Shown here: positions 1 to 10,200 of the stretch, one piece after another | Position numbering within the stretch: the first letter of the stretch is position 1 | Layout: every line of letters begins with the position of its first letter | Source: Calcarisporiella thermophila CBS 279.70 | Lineage: Eukaryota; Calcarisporiellomycota | Direction of reading: 5' to 3' | Length of the DNA: 43,907 nt | Assembly (NCBI RefSeq): GCF_041956535.1 | Contig: NW_027192212.1 | Coordinates: forward strand, 508,426 to 552,332 | The notes under the pieces: generated by a model | What the model was told of the DNA's origin: nothing | What the model saw: only the letters and a program-made list of their open reading frames with translations | The model's database searches: none | Program-made: the position numbers and the translations under genes

Positions 1-424
1 TTTTGAGAGTTTTCAATGGCCAATGGCGTGTGAGTACTGAGATTCTCCGCAAAAGGCAAATAATCTACTTGATCGGCCTCTTGAATCTCTGATAAGAGAG
101 TGGGCCAGGCCACCTAATTTAGTAGTACTCAACTCAAGCTTGTTGGATATATCCTGAATACAGTTTGAAGTTATCACATAACACCATAAAAGACGATTTT
201 TAATGAGAGTTTGTGTTAAGCTCTTTCCGAAAAGCAGCGGGCTGAGCCGCCAATAGTTTGCCTGCGGCCAAAATGCGACCAAATGGAGCCACATACACAA
301 GAATAGATTCTAAATCATCCTCCCACCTAGGGCCCCGAATTTCCGCCCCCTCCTGCACCAGTAAAAATCCGTCTATGGGAAATTTGCTACGCCACTCTAT
401 TGACAGGATGATTAATTGTTGGAG

Positions 425-432
425 TATATATA
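425..432 (+). promoter_or_regulatory. TATA box of the first 61-aa gene
   Basis: The string TATATATA lies about 125 nt before the ATG at 556. A pyrimidine-rich stretch (about 480-545) sits between them, as in strongly expressed fungal genes. The second paralogue has the same layout. Confidence 0.4.
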
Positions 433-555
433 TTTGGTGATTTTTCGCGTCGCATTCAGAAAACGTCAACTCATTTTCTATTCCTTTTTTTTAATATCGC
501 TATCTCTAACCTTTTTAAAGCATATCTCTTTTTCTTCAATCCTCCAAACAACAAG

Positions 556-741
556 ATGCCGAATATCTTTGCCACATGCCCTAAAGGACAGAAAGAAACT
601 AGATACGATTGTAATGGCTACACGGTCTCCGTTTCTAATCAGGTTCAAGTTGTCTTGGCTAAAGTTCGTATTGGTGTGCCAGAAGCGAGCTCCACGGGGG
701 CAAAAAATACCCCAGCAAAAGGACAAAGATCAAAGTCCTGA
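556..741 (+). CDS. Unknown 61-aa protein, copy 1 of a tandem pair
   Basis: I do not recognise the family. The intronless frame encodes 61 residues beginning MPNIFATCPKG. Residues 1-27 align without gaps to the product of the gene at 2296, with 18 identities including the block CNGYTVSVS (residues 19-27). Both proteins are exactly 61 aa. The second half diverges: here it is first hydrophobic (VQVVLAKV), then a basic Ser/Gly/Lys tail. There is no signal peptide or membrane segment, so a soluble intracellular protein is likely. Cys8 is replaced by Trp in the sister; Cys19 is shared. A TATA box upstream and a real paralogue support a genuine gene, although most genes nearby have introns. Function is not assigned. 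Confidence 0.6.
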   Translation: MPNIFATCPKGQKETRYDCNGYTVSVSNQVQVVLAKVRIGVPEASSTGAKNTPAKGQRSKS

Positions 742-1386
742 GTCTTGAGTTCACTTCTTGGCTCTTTCCTCCCCTCACTCACTTAGCTAGCACCTCATTG
801 CATTTTTTTCTCTTCTTCTCTTCTCACCCTTCTCTGCATGGTTGATGGGGTGTTTTTCCTAAGCTTACATTACATTTTGTTCTGTATTTCATATACCTCT
901 TTTTTGCATTTCAGAGATACGATTGTAAAAACTCAACCTTTCTGTTTATCAAATAAAATTAATTCCAGACTTTCTACTCCAGGCTTTTCAAATCCCAGCT
1001 GTTGAGAGCAGTATAAATAACCTTCCAATTCACCTAGCAATTAAACAATGCCCCGTAGCGGCGGCAAGTATTTTCTCTCACATTTATACCTGAATCTATA
1101 ATCTGGAGGTGAAAATAGGCCCAGTAGGAGTCGTTGAATATCAATAATATAACATGCCAACGGGGTACGAAGGATGGTTTTAAACTAACAATTTATTAGA
1201 CGAAAATAAAACAGTTGCTAATTTATTGTGAAAAGCTGAAGCAATTAATTGAAAGTTAAAATACTGAATGAGAACAAATAGATTCAACGAGAAGAAAGCA
1301 AATACATGTACTATATCTGAAACTCAATATAGAAAGGACCAACAATAAATAGAAATAAGTCGAGGTGGGTTGAAACGAGGACACAG

Positions 1387-1545
1387 CTAGATATTCATAC
1401 GAATGAAAACGCAGAGAACCTGCTTAGACTCCTGGTTCCCGGGCGCTTTGTCCTTTCTCTTTGCCTTTTTCTTGGTGATGAGAGGTGTGACGTCGGCCGT
1501 CACCTTATTTGCTCCAGGTTTCTTAAAGGTGAATGGGTTTTTCAT
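1387..1545 (-). CDS. Doubtful 52-aa lysine-rich ORF
   Basis: A minus-strand frame starts at the ATG ending at 1545 and encodes a product beginning MKNPFTFKKPG, with a lysine-rich centre (TKKKAKRKDKAPG). The layout recalls the N-terminus of FAM32A-type nuclear proteins, which open with a short hydrophobic/lysine stretch. The conserved C-terminal part of that family is not found downstream on the same strand. It could be a gene fragment, a first exon, or chance. No promoter element was recognised. Confidence 0.15.
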   Translation of the reverse strand: MKNPFTFKKPGANKVTADVTPLITKKKAKRKDKAPGNQESKQVLCVFIRMNI

Positions 1546-2146
1546 AGTCGGATAGCAATTGACAGATGATAACCCCAAACCACCCTCTCCACCAAGTTGC
1601 CCCACTTACATACAACTCTAGGTCAAGTTCTCGACTATTTTTCGTGAGTTTACGATTGGTCCAGTGGGTAGTTCAATTTCGGAAATTGCCTCTTGTTGCC
1701 TCCAAGTGCCGATCCGAATTTGAAATCTCTACCAAACCAATAGCGGGCCTGGGGTGAACCATGAAAACCTTTGTAGAACAACAGACCAGGCGCTTGAGTT
1801 CTGGGAAATAAATTATGATTTATTTTTGAGATGTTTAAGGAGCTTGTTGGGTGCGTTTATATTAGTCACCCCACCTCATAAAATGCCAAATGGGTTTGGC
1901 AACCTTCGCCATACAAGTCAACTCTTCTATGACAGACTTTTTGCGTGAAAGTATTGCGGCCGTATGTCAGATGTTCAGCTGGCCAGTAGGAAGGAAGGTA
2001 GAAAAGAAAGGTTGGCGATTCGTGTCATTGTAAGCCCTATTTAATACTTACAAAGTCGCGAATTCGCTTGATTTGGTGAGCCAGCCAAGATTTTAGGAGC
2101 GCTGGGGGCTGGGCCTTGGTTACCCTCGCCTGGTCAGTATTTTGTT

Positions 2147-2154
2147 TATAAAAG
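2147..2154 (+). promoter_or_regulatory. TATA box of the second 61-aa gene
   Basis: TATAAAAG lies about 140 nt before the ATG at 2296, followed by a C/T-rich leader. It matches the layout in front of the first copy. Confidence 0.5.
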
Positions 2155-2295
2155 GACACGAAGTAAACGTTTCATAATCCTCCTAATCCGTTTCCTTCCC
2201 GTTCCATTTTCTTCACTAGTTGCCATATTCATCCCTCCTAAGTTGTCTAACAGAGCCTTCCTTCCTGCCCTCAATTACCCATTCAAATCCAACCA

Positions 2296-2481
2296 ATGCC
2301 CAATATCTTTGTAACGTGGCCTAGCGGAAAAACTCGTGTCAAATATAACTGCAATGGCTATACTGTCTCTGTATCGACTGAGAAACAGGTAACCAGCTTG
2401 ATAGTCGGCGGAGATGAGTTGAACGCCAAAGTCAAGGGAACCAGTAATAATAAAAATGGACACCCAAAAATTAAAAGATAA
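2296..2481 (+). CDS. Unknown 61-aa protein, copy 2 of a tandem pair
   Basis: This intronless gene encodes 61 residues beginning MPNIFVTWPSG and containing YNCNGYTVSVS. It is the paralogue of the gene at 556: 18 of the first 27 residues are identical without gaps, while residues 28-61 have drifted but stay basic and low in hydrophobics. It has no signal peptide, no membrane segment and no motif I can name. A clear TATA box lies about 140 nt upstream. Conservation concentrated in the N-terminal 27 residues suggests a short folded module followed by a disordered basic tail; this is inference. The possible splice donor after residue 31 (CAG then GTAACC) leads to no good second exon, so the unspliced frame is preferred. 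Confidence 0.62.
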   Translation: MPNIFVTWPSGKTRVKYNCNGYTVSVSTEKQVTSLIVGGDELNAKVKGTSNNKNGHPKIKR

Positions 2482-3662
2482 TATTCCCTGGCCGCTACCC
2501 ATTCTTTTCTCAATTTAAATTTTATTATCTGATGCTCGTATATCAATACCCCTTTCAATTACCGTACTTTACTATCTAACTAGTCACTCATACCATATAT
2601 AATCAAACTACAATATTTCTTGTCATCATCTATCTATCTATCTAAATAAATACTTTTATTTTTTGAGGAATGGCCGATCTCATTATTATTGATTTTTCTC
2701 TTTTGCATCAGCATAGCAGCTATACCGTATGTGTGGAAATTGACATGGCTTTAATATAATCCTTTGTCGTATGTTGAACCTTTATAGCCAATATAAGGCC
2801 TCAGATCAAGCGCTTGCTTCCAAACCATTTTACTTGATTCAAATCCCTTTCTATTCCAGAGGTCATAACGCATTAGGTATATTGTAATAACTAAATTAGT
2901 AATGCTTTTTTTTGGATTTATACTAGTTACCACCTGGAGGGCATAGGGATCTTCTATTCCCTATCTATTGCTGAATTTTAATTGTTTCTTTCTCTCCCCT
3001 CCTACATCAATTTTATTCTTAGTTTAAGCATATTTTGTTTGCAAACTAACTTTGTGTATTCGTTTTTCCAAAAGGGACATAAATAGCAAAGTGCACATGA
3101 GACCTCAATGATAAAATGAAGTCATTCTGAATTGATGTTTCTGATAACAGCTTTTCGACTTTTATGTGAAACGCTCAAATTGAAGAGGTTCTTGGAGTAG
3201 ACTATGTCCTCAAGAAGAACTTAAGAACTCTGGATCAAATTGGCAGTCACGACCAAGAAAACTTCCTGTTGTGTGAAAAATTTTAAACGTTTGCCTTCTA
3301 CTCTGGTAGCATCGAAACAGTGAATTGCCTAGAACAGATGCACAGGCATCTATGATTCTAGTCGCTCCATTGATGTCTTACTCTTAAACTTTTCAAGCAA
3401 GAGGTGATATGCGAAAAGTTTGAAGTTATTCATATAGTTGAAAATTATATTTGAATGGGCTGATAGGCAGGGAAATGCGGGTAAAGGAAATAAAGTGAAA
3501 ATGAAAACAATTATGCCATTAATAAAATCAAATATTGTCCAATGTCACTCAAAAAGTCCTACCTAAATGGAATACAAACAAGAGAGAAATAAAAATAAAG
3601 CGGTTGGGTTGAAAAAGAATAAACAACCGCGCTTGTGCACAACAGTGTAAAAGAAAAGATGA
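2482..3662. other. Intergenic region, no gene seen
   Basis: AT-rich sequence with a short TATC tetranucleotide run (about 2628-2644). A 38-codon open stretch ending at 3286 has coding-like composition but no start. Nothing else can be supported. Confidence 0.5.
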
Positions 3663-4509
3663 CTAAAAAAGGGTTTCGAGCAGTGATTTCCTTCGCCCCT
3701 GCGCCGGAGATGGGGTAAGCTGCTTCACTTTTGTCACTATGACTGGACATGTGCAGTTGCGCACGAGATAGTCGCTGACACTTCCAAGAAGGCGTTTGAA
3801 GGTACCTAACCCTCGAGAGCCAACGATCACAATATCGGCACGGATATCTCGCGACAATTGAAGTAGCTTTTCTCGAGCATCTCCCTTAAGGACGTGTATT
3901 TGGGCTGTGACCTATTGTTTGGGGTTGGGTGAGGGGTTAGAACCTCAGGAGAGGAAGCATTGTACCCAAAAAGAAAATAAAAAAGAAGCAGGAAATTGTA
4001 CTAGCAATCGACCATACATACCCCTTTAGAGTTCAAACGATCTACGACTGGTTTGAGAAGTTCTACAGCCTCCTCACGTTCTTCGACGCTCAGTCTCCTT
4101 CCGTATCCTTGGCGCCCCACAGAAGCCTAAAGGACCGTGGGTGATGCGTTGATAAATGTGTTTAACGGAATAAAATAAACCACAGCGCCTGTCAGCTTAC
4201 CTCCTGTCCAAAATTCACATGCATATAAGTGCTTTCTTGCACGTCCATCACCGTAGCAAGGACTACGTGGTCAGAGTCCGTTAGCACGTTTGCAATGGCC
4301 CACTCGACCATCGAGTTGCAATCAGAGCTGTTGTCCCAGCACACAAGGACTCTTCTTCGCGTGTGTGGCTCTTTCCTGCTTGCGGTTGGAGACTGTGGGG
4401 GCGTGACCGTGGTCACGACGACCTGCTCCTTATCAGAGAGGAGGGCGGCTGGGTTGATTTCGAGCGGATGGACTGGCTGAGGCACCTGCCTTTGATCCTG
4501 AGTATTCAT
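3663..4509 (-). CDS. Universal stress protein (UspA-type nucleotide-binding domain)
   Basis: Three exons on the minus strand (4201-4509, 4022-4126, 3663-3911) join in frame to 220 aa; both introns are GT-AG. After a polar N-terminal extension of about 50 residues, the Usp fold starts at RRVLVCWDNSSDCN (beta strand 1 and the nucleotide-binding Asp). It ends with the phosphate-binding loop GSRGLGTFKRLLGSVS and the last strand CPVIVTKV. Usp proteins bind ATP or act as stress-survival factors in the cytosol; the substrate here is unknown. The loop has eight residues between the second and third glycines, one fewer than the usual nine. A minus-strand TATAAAA (4707-4713) lies about 200 nt before the start, and several AGGGG elements lie in the leader and beyond, fitting stress control. 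Confidence 0.9.
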
Positions 4510-5551
4510 TGTTGTTCGTGGTGAGTGTGCAGTGCAAATGAAGTTTGAAATGCTGGGTCTTATGAATGATAAAGCTGTCAGAAATATTGTTTATTGTTTG
4601 TTGAATGCAAGCAGAAACTTCCAGAGAAGCGTCCAAGCAAGAGAATCAAGGTGGGAGAGGGGCGAGGGGGTTGAAAAGGGGAAAGTTCCAGTGTGGAGGA
4701 GAAGGATTTTATATCCGAGAATGGGCGTTTGGAAAAAAAGAAAAATGTCTTACATCAAAGTATTTCATTATATTGATACATGTGGTTCGAGAACTCTGTG
4801 CTGATTTAGATTAAGCTCTTCAGGGGGCGCCCCTCCTCTTGACCGCTCGCTTCGAATAGGGGCTTGCCCACCTCTGCGTGAACTGAGCGCGATCTCCCAA
4901 GTCACGAGAACAACCACCGTAAAACGTGTATAAATTGAATAGAGGGGAGTTATCCCGTTTTTGTGCGGGCCAATCTTGGCTGTGAGAAAAAGCGAGGGAA
5001 TCCGTCAGGCTGTGCCATGGTCCTGAAACCGGGTGGCTTGGGTCTGCCGGCCGACGTGCGCTCGACACCTAGCCGCTGGGCCTCGCCCACGCGAGTTGAA
5101 GATGAATAAAATCGCTCGCACCAAGCACGCTCTTCCAAAAGAGCTTTGTGCCGTACGCCTGGGAATTACACCATCAGGCTGGCCAGCCCCTGCTAACTCC
5201 GCCCACGTGCGGAGAGAAACGACTGCGCCATCGGTTGTTGTAAGATGGCACCAATCAGTGCGCAGAACCGGGTCTCAGATGTTTTCTATTCTTTTCTGTT
5301 CCTGGAGGCCTTCTGCATTCCTTGTTCTCCCTTCCCGTCCTCTCTCGACCCACCAGGGAATACTGCCGTTGGCCTGATTCCATCGCCTGCAATTGTCTCT
5401 AGCTCTCGAAATCGGACAAGCCTTCCTTTCTAGCTTCATAGTTGCGGCCGCCGACAGCATTATTGGACGAGTTCGCTATAACGCTACTCATTCTTGAAAC
5501 ACAAATTCGACTTAAGTACAGCTTGGAATGGTGATAGCGTAAACAATACCC
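4510..5551. other. Intergenic region between the Usp gene and the 150-aa gene
   Basis: It holds the presumed promoter of the minus-strand Usp gene (elements listed separately) and of the plus-strand gene at 5552. The 5000-5450 part is GC-rich with many short chance frames on both strands; none resembles a known protein. Confidence 0.5.
4658..4947 (-). promoter_or_regulatory. Cluster of stress-response-like AGGGG/CCCCT elements upstream of the Usp gene
   Basis: Pentamers AGGGG or CCCCT occur at 4658, 4665, 4677, 4822, 4830, 4858 and 4943. The pair at 4822-4834 overlaps a perfect palindrome, GGGGCGCCCC (4824-4833). Yeast Msn2/4-type factors bind AGGGG. The first three fall between the TATA-like string at 4707-4713 and the ATG, so they lie in the leader. 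Binding in this organism is inferred. Confidence 0.4.
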
Positions 5552-6074
5552 ATGGCGCCTACCGTATGGAAAGTGCTTAGCACGAGACGTAAAAAGAAGC
5601 AGCAAGATCCAAAGGTAACTTAGTGCCCTTCCCCCCCTGTTGTGCTCTACCTTAAGGATTCTAACGCTTAAATCGGGCTTGTAGTATCTTGAGAAATCCT
5701 CTTCATCGCCCAATCTTCATAGTCTTTCTTCACCCTCTGAACCTCTCACGCCCCCGCCAACCCCCACCATCACAAACATAAGATCGCTAGCCTCCACAAA
5801 GGATTCTTGGGATGCCTACATGGCCTGCTTAAGCCCCCCAAGCCCCCCAACCTCCCCCTCACCTTCTCCCGCGCTACGGTTTTTCACCCTATCGCATAGG
5901 CGAAAAGTCAGACACACGGATTGTGTCAAGGATTTGATGGAAGTCAAGTTTGTTCTCCCCCCTCCTTCGACCATTGGGGATGGTATGGACGTGTGGGAAA
6001 AGGTGCAGTTTGGTGTGGGATTTGAAAATGTAATGGAGAGCGAGGTGGCGAGCACCCTCTATCCATCGTCGTAA
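5552..6074 (+). CDS. Unknown 150-aa Ser/Pro-rich protein
   Basis: I do not recognise it. Two exons (5552-5614 and 5685-6074) join in phase 0 through a GTAACT...TAG intron. The short first exon encodes MAPTVWKVLSTRRKKKQQDPK in two parts: a hydrophobic start and a basic cluster. Residues 22-85 are rich in Ser and Pro (SSSSPNLHSLSSPS, then PPSPPTSPSPSP) and look like a disordered phosphorylation-prone region. The last 60 residues (from LRFFTLSHRRKV to the end) look folded, with KDLMEVKFVLPPP and VWEKVQFGVGFENVM. The start is the first ATG that makes a spliced frame, and the acceptor directly follows an in-frame stop. An antisense frame overlaps exon 1 but has no support. Confidence 0.5.
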
Positions 6075-7255
6075 CTATAAAAGTATTTTCTGTAATTTAC
6101 ACTTGATATATATCTTCCACCTAGATCTGGACACTATATACCCCCTTTTCTCTTTTCTTCTCTGAAGCCTTTCTTTTTCTTTTTTCTTCTTTTACTTTTC
6201 AACCTCTTTCCCTTCCACCCTCTGTCGCCACCTTTTTATCTAAAATTCCTCTATTTATTTCTTCATTTTTCTTTTCCATAGAATGTATTATATATAAGCT
6301 TTTTATTCTTTGTTAGCAAAGTTGGAAATATATCTCTTGAAAGAGCAGTCACCCTGTTCTCTTTGAAATTTTCTCGTATTTCCACCCCACCTGTGCTCTG
6401 ATTTGTTTACATTCTGTGGCTTTTCTTACGCCGCTTATCACCTCATTTAATTTTCGAGTTCAAGTAGTACTGCGTGGTGCGAAGAAAAACGGATCAGCTA
6501 GTGTTGGCCAACACTGGAACGCTTAGAGCGTTCATAAACGGTGCTAATGTATCTCCACTGGAACAAAGGATAACTGCCGACTGTTAGAGCGATATGTTAA
6601 AGTAGACCTTGGGGGAGGGGGGGGCACATAAATGGTAGTGACAGGGTTTTGCCAGAAAAGTGATAGCTCATAAGGTCTTCACCTGTACCTTTCCAAAGCT
6701 CGCTAGGCCATGGGCAGCGGTTGATACTTTCATCCAGCCAGCACAACCATGCTTACAAGCTCCCAAGCTTTGCACCATTTTATCCGCTTTCACGTCAAAA
6801 AAATATTCCTTGGCCCTTTTCCCGAGTCAAGTATCAGAGCAAAAGAAACAATCTGAAATCTATACGGAGGGGTTCCGGGTTGGCAGCCTCTCAAATTTTG
6901 GACCGTTTGTACACCAATGAACCGAAAGGCGATCGCTAATTGCCCATGTCTTTTATTATTTTTCTCGGACAGCATCTTTTATCCATATCTTTTTAATAAA
7001 TAATTTCTGTTTTAAGCTTACTTTCTTCAACTGCTTTGTCCATTTGTTTTCTTTTCCCAAATTCACCATAGACTCTTTTCCTCCTCCTCTAATAATACCG
7101 TTCCCACTACTTCACCGCCATTCCCTCCATCTTATCCACCGTCTGGTCCTACCCCCTCCTTCCCTTTCATCCCCTCCTATCTAGATATTTCCTCATTAAT
7201 ATTTATTAGAGTGAAACAATCCTTGGTCCATATTCCATTGACCTAATATTGGAAG
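6075..7255. other. Intergenic region upstream of the chitin synthase gene
   Basis: Strongly T/C-rich on the plus strand, typical of a fungal promoter and leader. It includes a guanine tract (G5-A-G8) at 6611-6624. No gene was found; the frames between 6660 and 6975 have no recognisable content. Confidence 0.5.
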
Positions 7256-10200
7256 ATGAACCCAAGCGATCGCTCACCCGATGAACATGCCCTCGATACC
7301 AACGATCATGATCTTGAGGCCTCAACTGGCAGAGGTGCAATAGGAGCTAGGCGCCAGCGTTCATTAACCCGGCCGGAACGGCAACGTGTTGACTCGACAA
7401 ACCCTCGTTTTCACTACATCAATCGAACCATGCACCTCGATGGTAATCCCATCCACGACGGGACAAGCCCAATAGGCGTGGCGCGGAACGGGCCACCTAT
7501 AAAACGAGGCAAAAGTGTGCTGGGGCGGGAACGCAGTGTGCGAAGAACACAGCGAAAGCGGAAGGACAGCGTAGGCGCTGTGGGCAAACATGCAGGGGGA
7601 GAGCGGGCATGCTCCCTCTGGAAAGTGTTCTATTATGCCGTTACATTTTACGCTCCTCCCTTTCTACTCTCGGCATGCGGCAAAAGAACGCCGCCTGTTC
7701 AGCGTGCATGGCGTGAGAAAATGGGTCTTATTACCATCATTTTGCTGCTGAGTGCTGCGGTCGGCTTTTTGTCTTTCGGATTCACACAGACGGCATGTAC
7801 GCATTCAAATCGTGTGCATGCTAGCAAGGTTGGACCTGGAATGATTGTGATTAATGGTGATGCGTATCAACTTGACTCCTTCCAGCATCCCATTACCCCT
7901 GAGCTCAATGCCGACACAAACCCATTCCCATTTGCTAACGCAAGTGGCAAGGATATCTCGTTTCTCTTCCAAAATGTCAACAATCATTGCCTGGGTGTGC
8001 TCAAGGTTAAACAAGGCGTGCAGTGGAACCAAGACGCAAATGGGAGGGTGCCAAACTATTTTCCCTGTGTGTATTTTGATCGCGAAAACCCTCCAGAGCC
8101 AGATCCGCAGGCAAATCCTGAAAGGATCGGATGTCATACCTCTTTCGATGCTCGGATGGCATACTACAAACTGAAGCCGATAGGAGAGCTCTTCTATAGG
8201 TGGGAGGAATTGGAAACCCACCGCAAGAATTTCATTGTGTATAACAAGTAAGGCTCTATTTTCCTGTTTATGGCGGGTCACGCATCCTTTCTAGTTGCTT
8301 ATACACTAATGTTTTACTTTTCTTCAACTTACTCCTCCATCCTCTCCAGTGATGTTCTGAATCTTGACCTGCTGAAGTGGCTCCCACAGGAGATCTTCGA
8401 CATTCCCCAATTCATGCTTAATCTCACGAATCCTCAACAGACGAGTGTCATGATCGGCAAAGATTCCACTCTCTCCTTCCTCAACTCGAATCAGCGCCAG
8501 ATCGCCGATTGCTTAAGCGATATCATTCGCGTTGGCGTTATTGAGGCGAAGACAATGGGCTGCCTTGCTTCAGACGTCGTCCTGTATCTCATGTTGGTGG
8601 TGATCTTGGGCGTGGTCGTTTCAAAGTTCGTGTTAGCGGTAAGTCTGAGTGTTGATTGTTGTATGAGTTCTCAGAGTGAGATAGGCTTACGGTTTTTTGG
8701 ACCTTATTTTTTTGTGCATCGGCCCCTAGGTAATCTTTGGATGGTTCCTTTCGTGGCGTCTTGGTTCCTTCAAAAAGGGCTCTCGTGAGGAGCGCCGCAG
8801 GCGTGAGGAGGAGATTGAGCAATGGTCGCGCTCCATCAATGACCCTGCAGCCCAAATCCGTCCAAGCAGTCGCGTGGGAAGTACCATTGTGCCCAAATCA
8901 TCCCGTTATAGCTCGTATGGAATGCGGATGTACGGAGAGAGTATGTCCTCCTTTAAGCCGAATTCGTCGTCCATCGGTTTTGGCGGTGGAAACGCGAGTA
9001 GATCGAATAGCTTTTATCTTGGGGGAGAAAGTCCGTGTGCTAGCCCGAGAATGAGTGGGATCTGGGACAACCCCACGAGTCGAGGAAGTACCCCGCCTCA
9101 AACACCCCACATGCGTGCGAAAGATAAACTTATAACCTCGCACGATCTCGAAGCAAGCGGCACCCCACCTTCTTCCTCGTGTCCCTTCCCACTCTCCCCT
9201 CATGTAGTCCCGCAGCCGCCCCCCGATTTTCAACCACACGGATTCCCGCTGCTGCACACAATGTGTCTCGTGACATGTTACTCGGAGGGTGAAGAGGGCA
9301 TACGCACCACGCTTGACTCTCTCGCCACCACAGACTACCCTAACAGTCATAAATTGCTCGTAGTCATTGCGGATGGCATGGTGAAGGGTGCAGGAAATGA
9401 CCTCGCGACGCCCGACATCGTACTTTCCATGATGGAGGACTTGCTCACCCCTGCCGACCAAATTCAAGCCGAGTCTTATGTTGCCATTGCGGATGGAGCA
9501 AAGCGCCACAACATGGCCAAGGTGTTTGCCGGGTTCTACAAGTATGACAAACATACGGTTCGCAAATCCAAGCAGCAGCGGGTTCCAATGGTGCTGATTG
9601 CAAAATGCGGGACCCCTGAGGAGCAAGATCAAGCTAAACCCGGCAATCGAGGAAAGCGGGACAGTCAGGTGATGCTGATGAACTTTTTACAAAAAGTCAT
9701 GTTCGATGAACGCATGACGCGGTTTGAATATGAGCTGTTCAATGCCGTCTGGCAAATAGCGGGGGTCAGCGCAGATCACTATGAGATTTTGTTGATGGTG
9801 AGTATGGAGCATTTTTGACCTTACAATGTTCAATTTTCATAATCTTGCTCTACCCTTTCCTCTCCTCCAATTTCCACCGTTATAGGTCGACGCTGACACC
9901 AAAGTTTTCCCTGATTCCCTGTCACGCATGGTGTCGTGTATGGAGCGAGATCATGAAGTGATGGGATTGTGTGGTGAGACTAAGATCGGAAATAAGACAA
10001 GTAGTTGGGTGACCATGATTCAAGGTAAATCAACAAGGGAATAGATCCTACTGAGTGTATGTGTGATAGCTCACGGTATCTCTTCTTATTTTCCTCTTCA
10101 CGCAGTCTTTGAGTATTATATCTCGCACCATCTCTCCAAGGCCTTCGAATCTGTTTTCGGTGGTGTCACTTGTCTTCCTGGCTGTTTCAGTATGTATCGT

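Larger units (their letters stand above)
742..2295. other. Intergenic region between the two 61-aa paralogues
   Basis: No convincing gene is seen. A TATAAATA string (1012-1019) stands 29 nt before an ATG (1048) that opens only a 12-codon spliced frame; see findings. A 52-codon lysine-rich frame lies on the minus strand at 1387-1545. The TATA box of the second paralogue is at 2147-2154. Confidence 0.5.

Noticed and set aside
3170-3286. 38-codon plus-strand open stretch with coding-like composition (QIEEVLGVDYVLKKN)
   Set aside because: No start codon, no good splice acceptor and no continuation; it could be a relic exon but nothing supports it.
4785-4795. GGTTCGAGAAC, similar to a tRNA B box
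   Set aside because: The last bases do not match, and no A box or cloverleaf could be built around it.
5399-5713. 104-codon minus-strand frame with a hydrophobic stretch
   Set aside because: It overlaps exon 1 and the intron of the better-supported 150-aa plus-strand gene and resembles nothing known.
8898-9632. 244-codon minus-strand frame
   Set aside because: It lies entirely inside exon 3 of chitin synthase, whose catalytic motifs are read on the plus strand.
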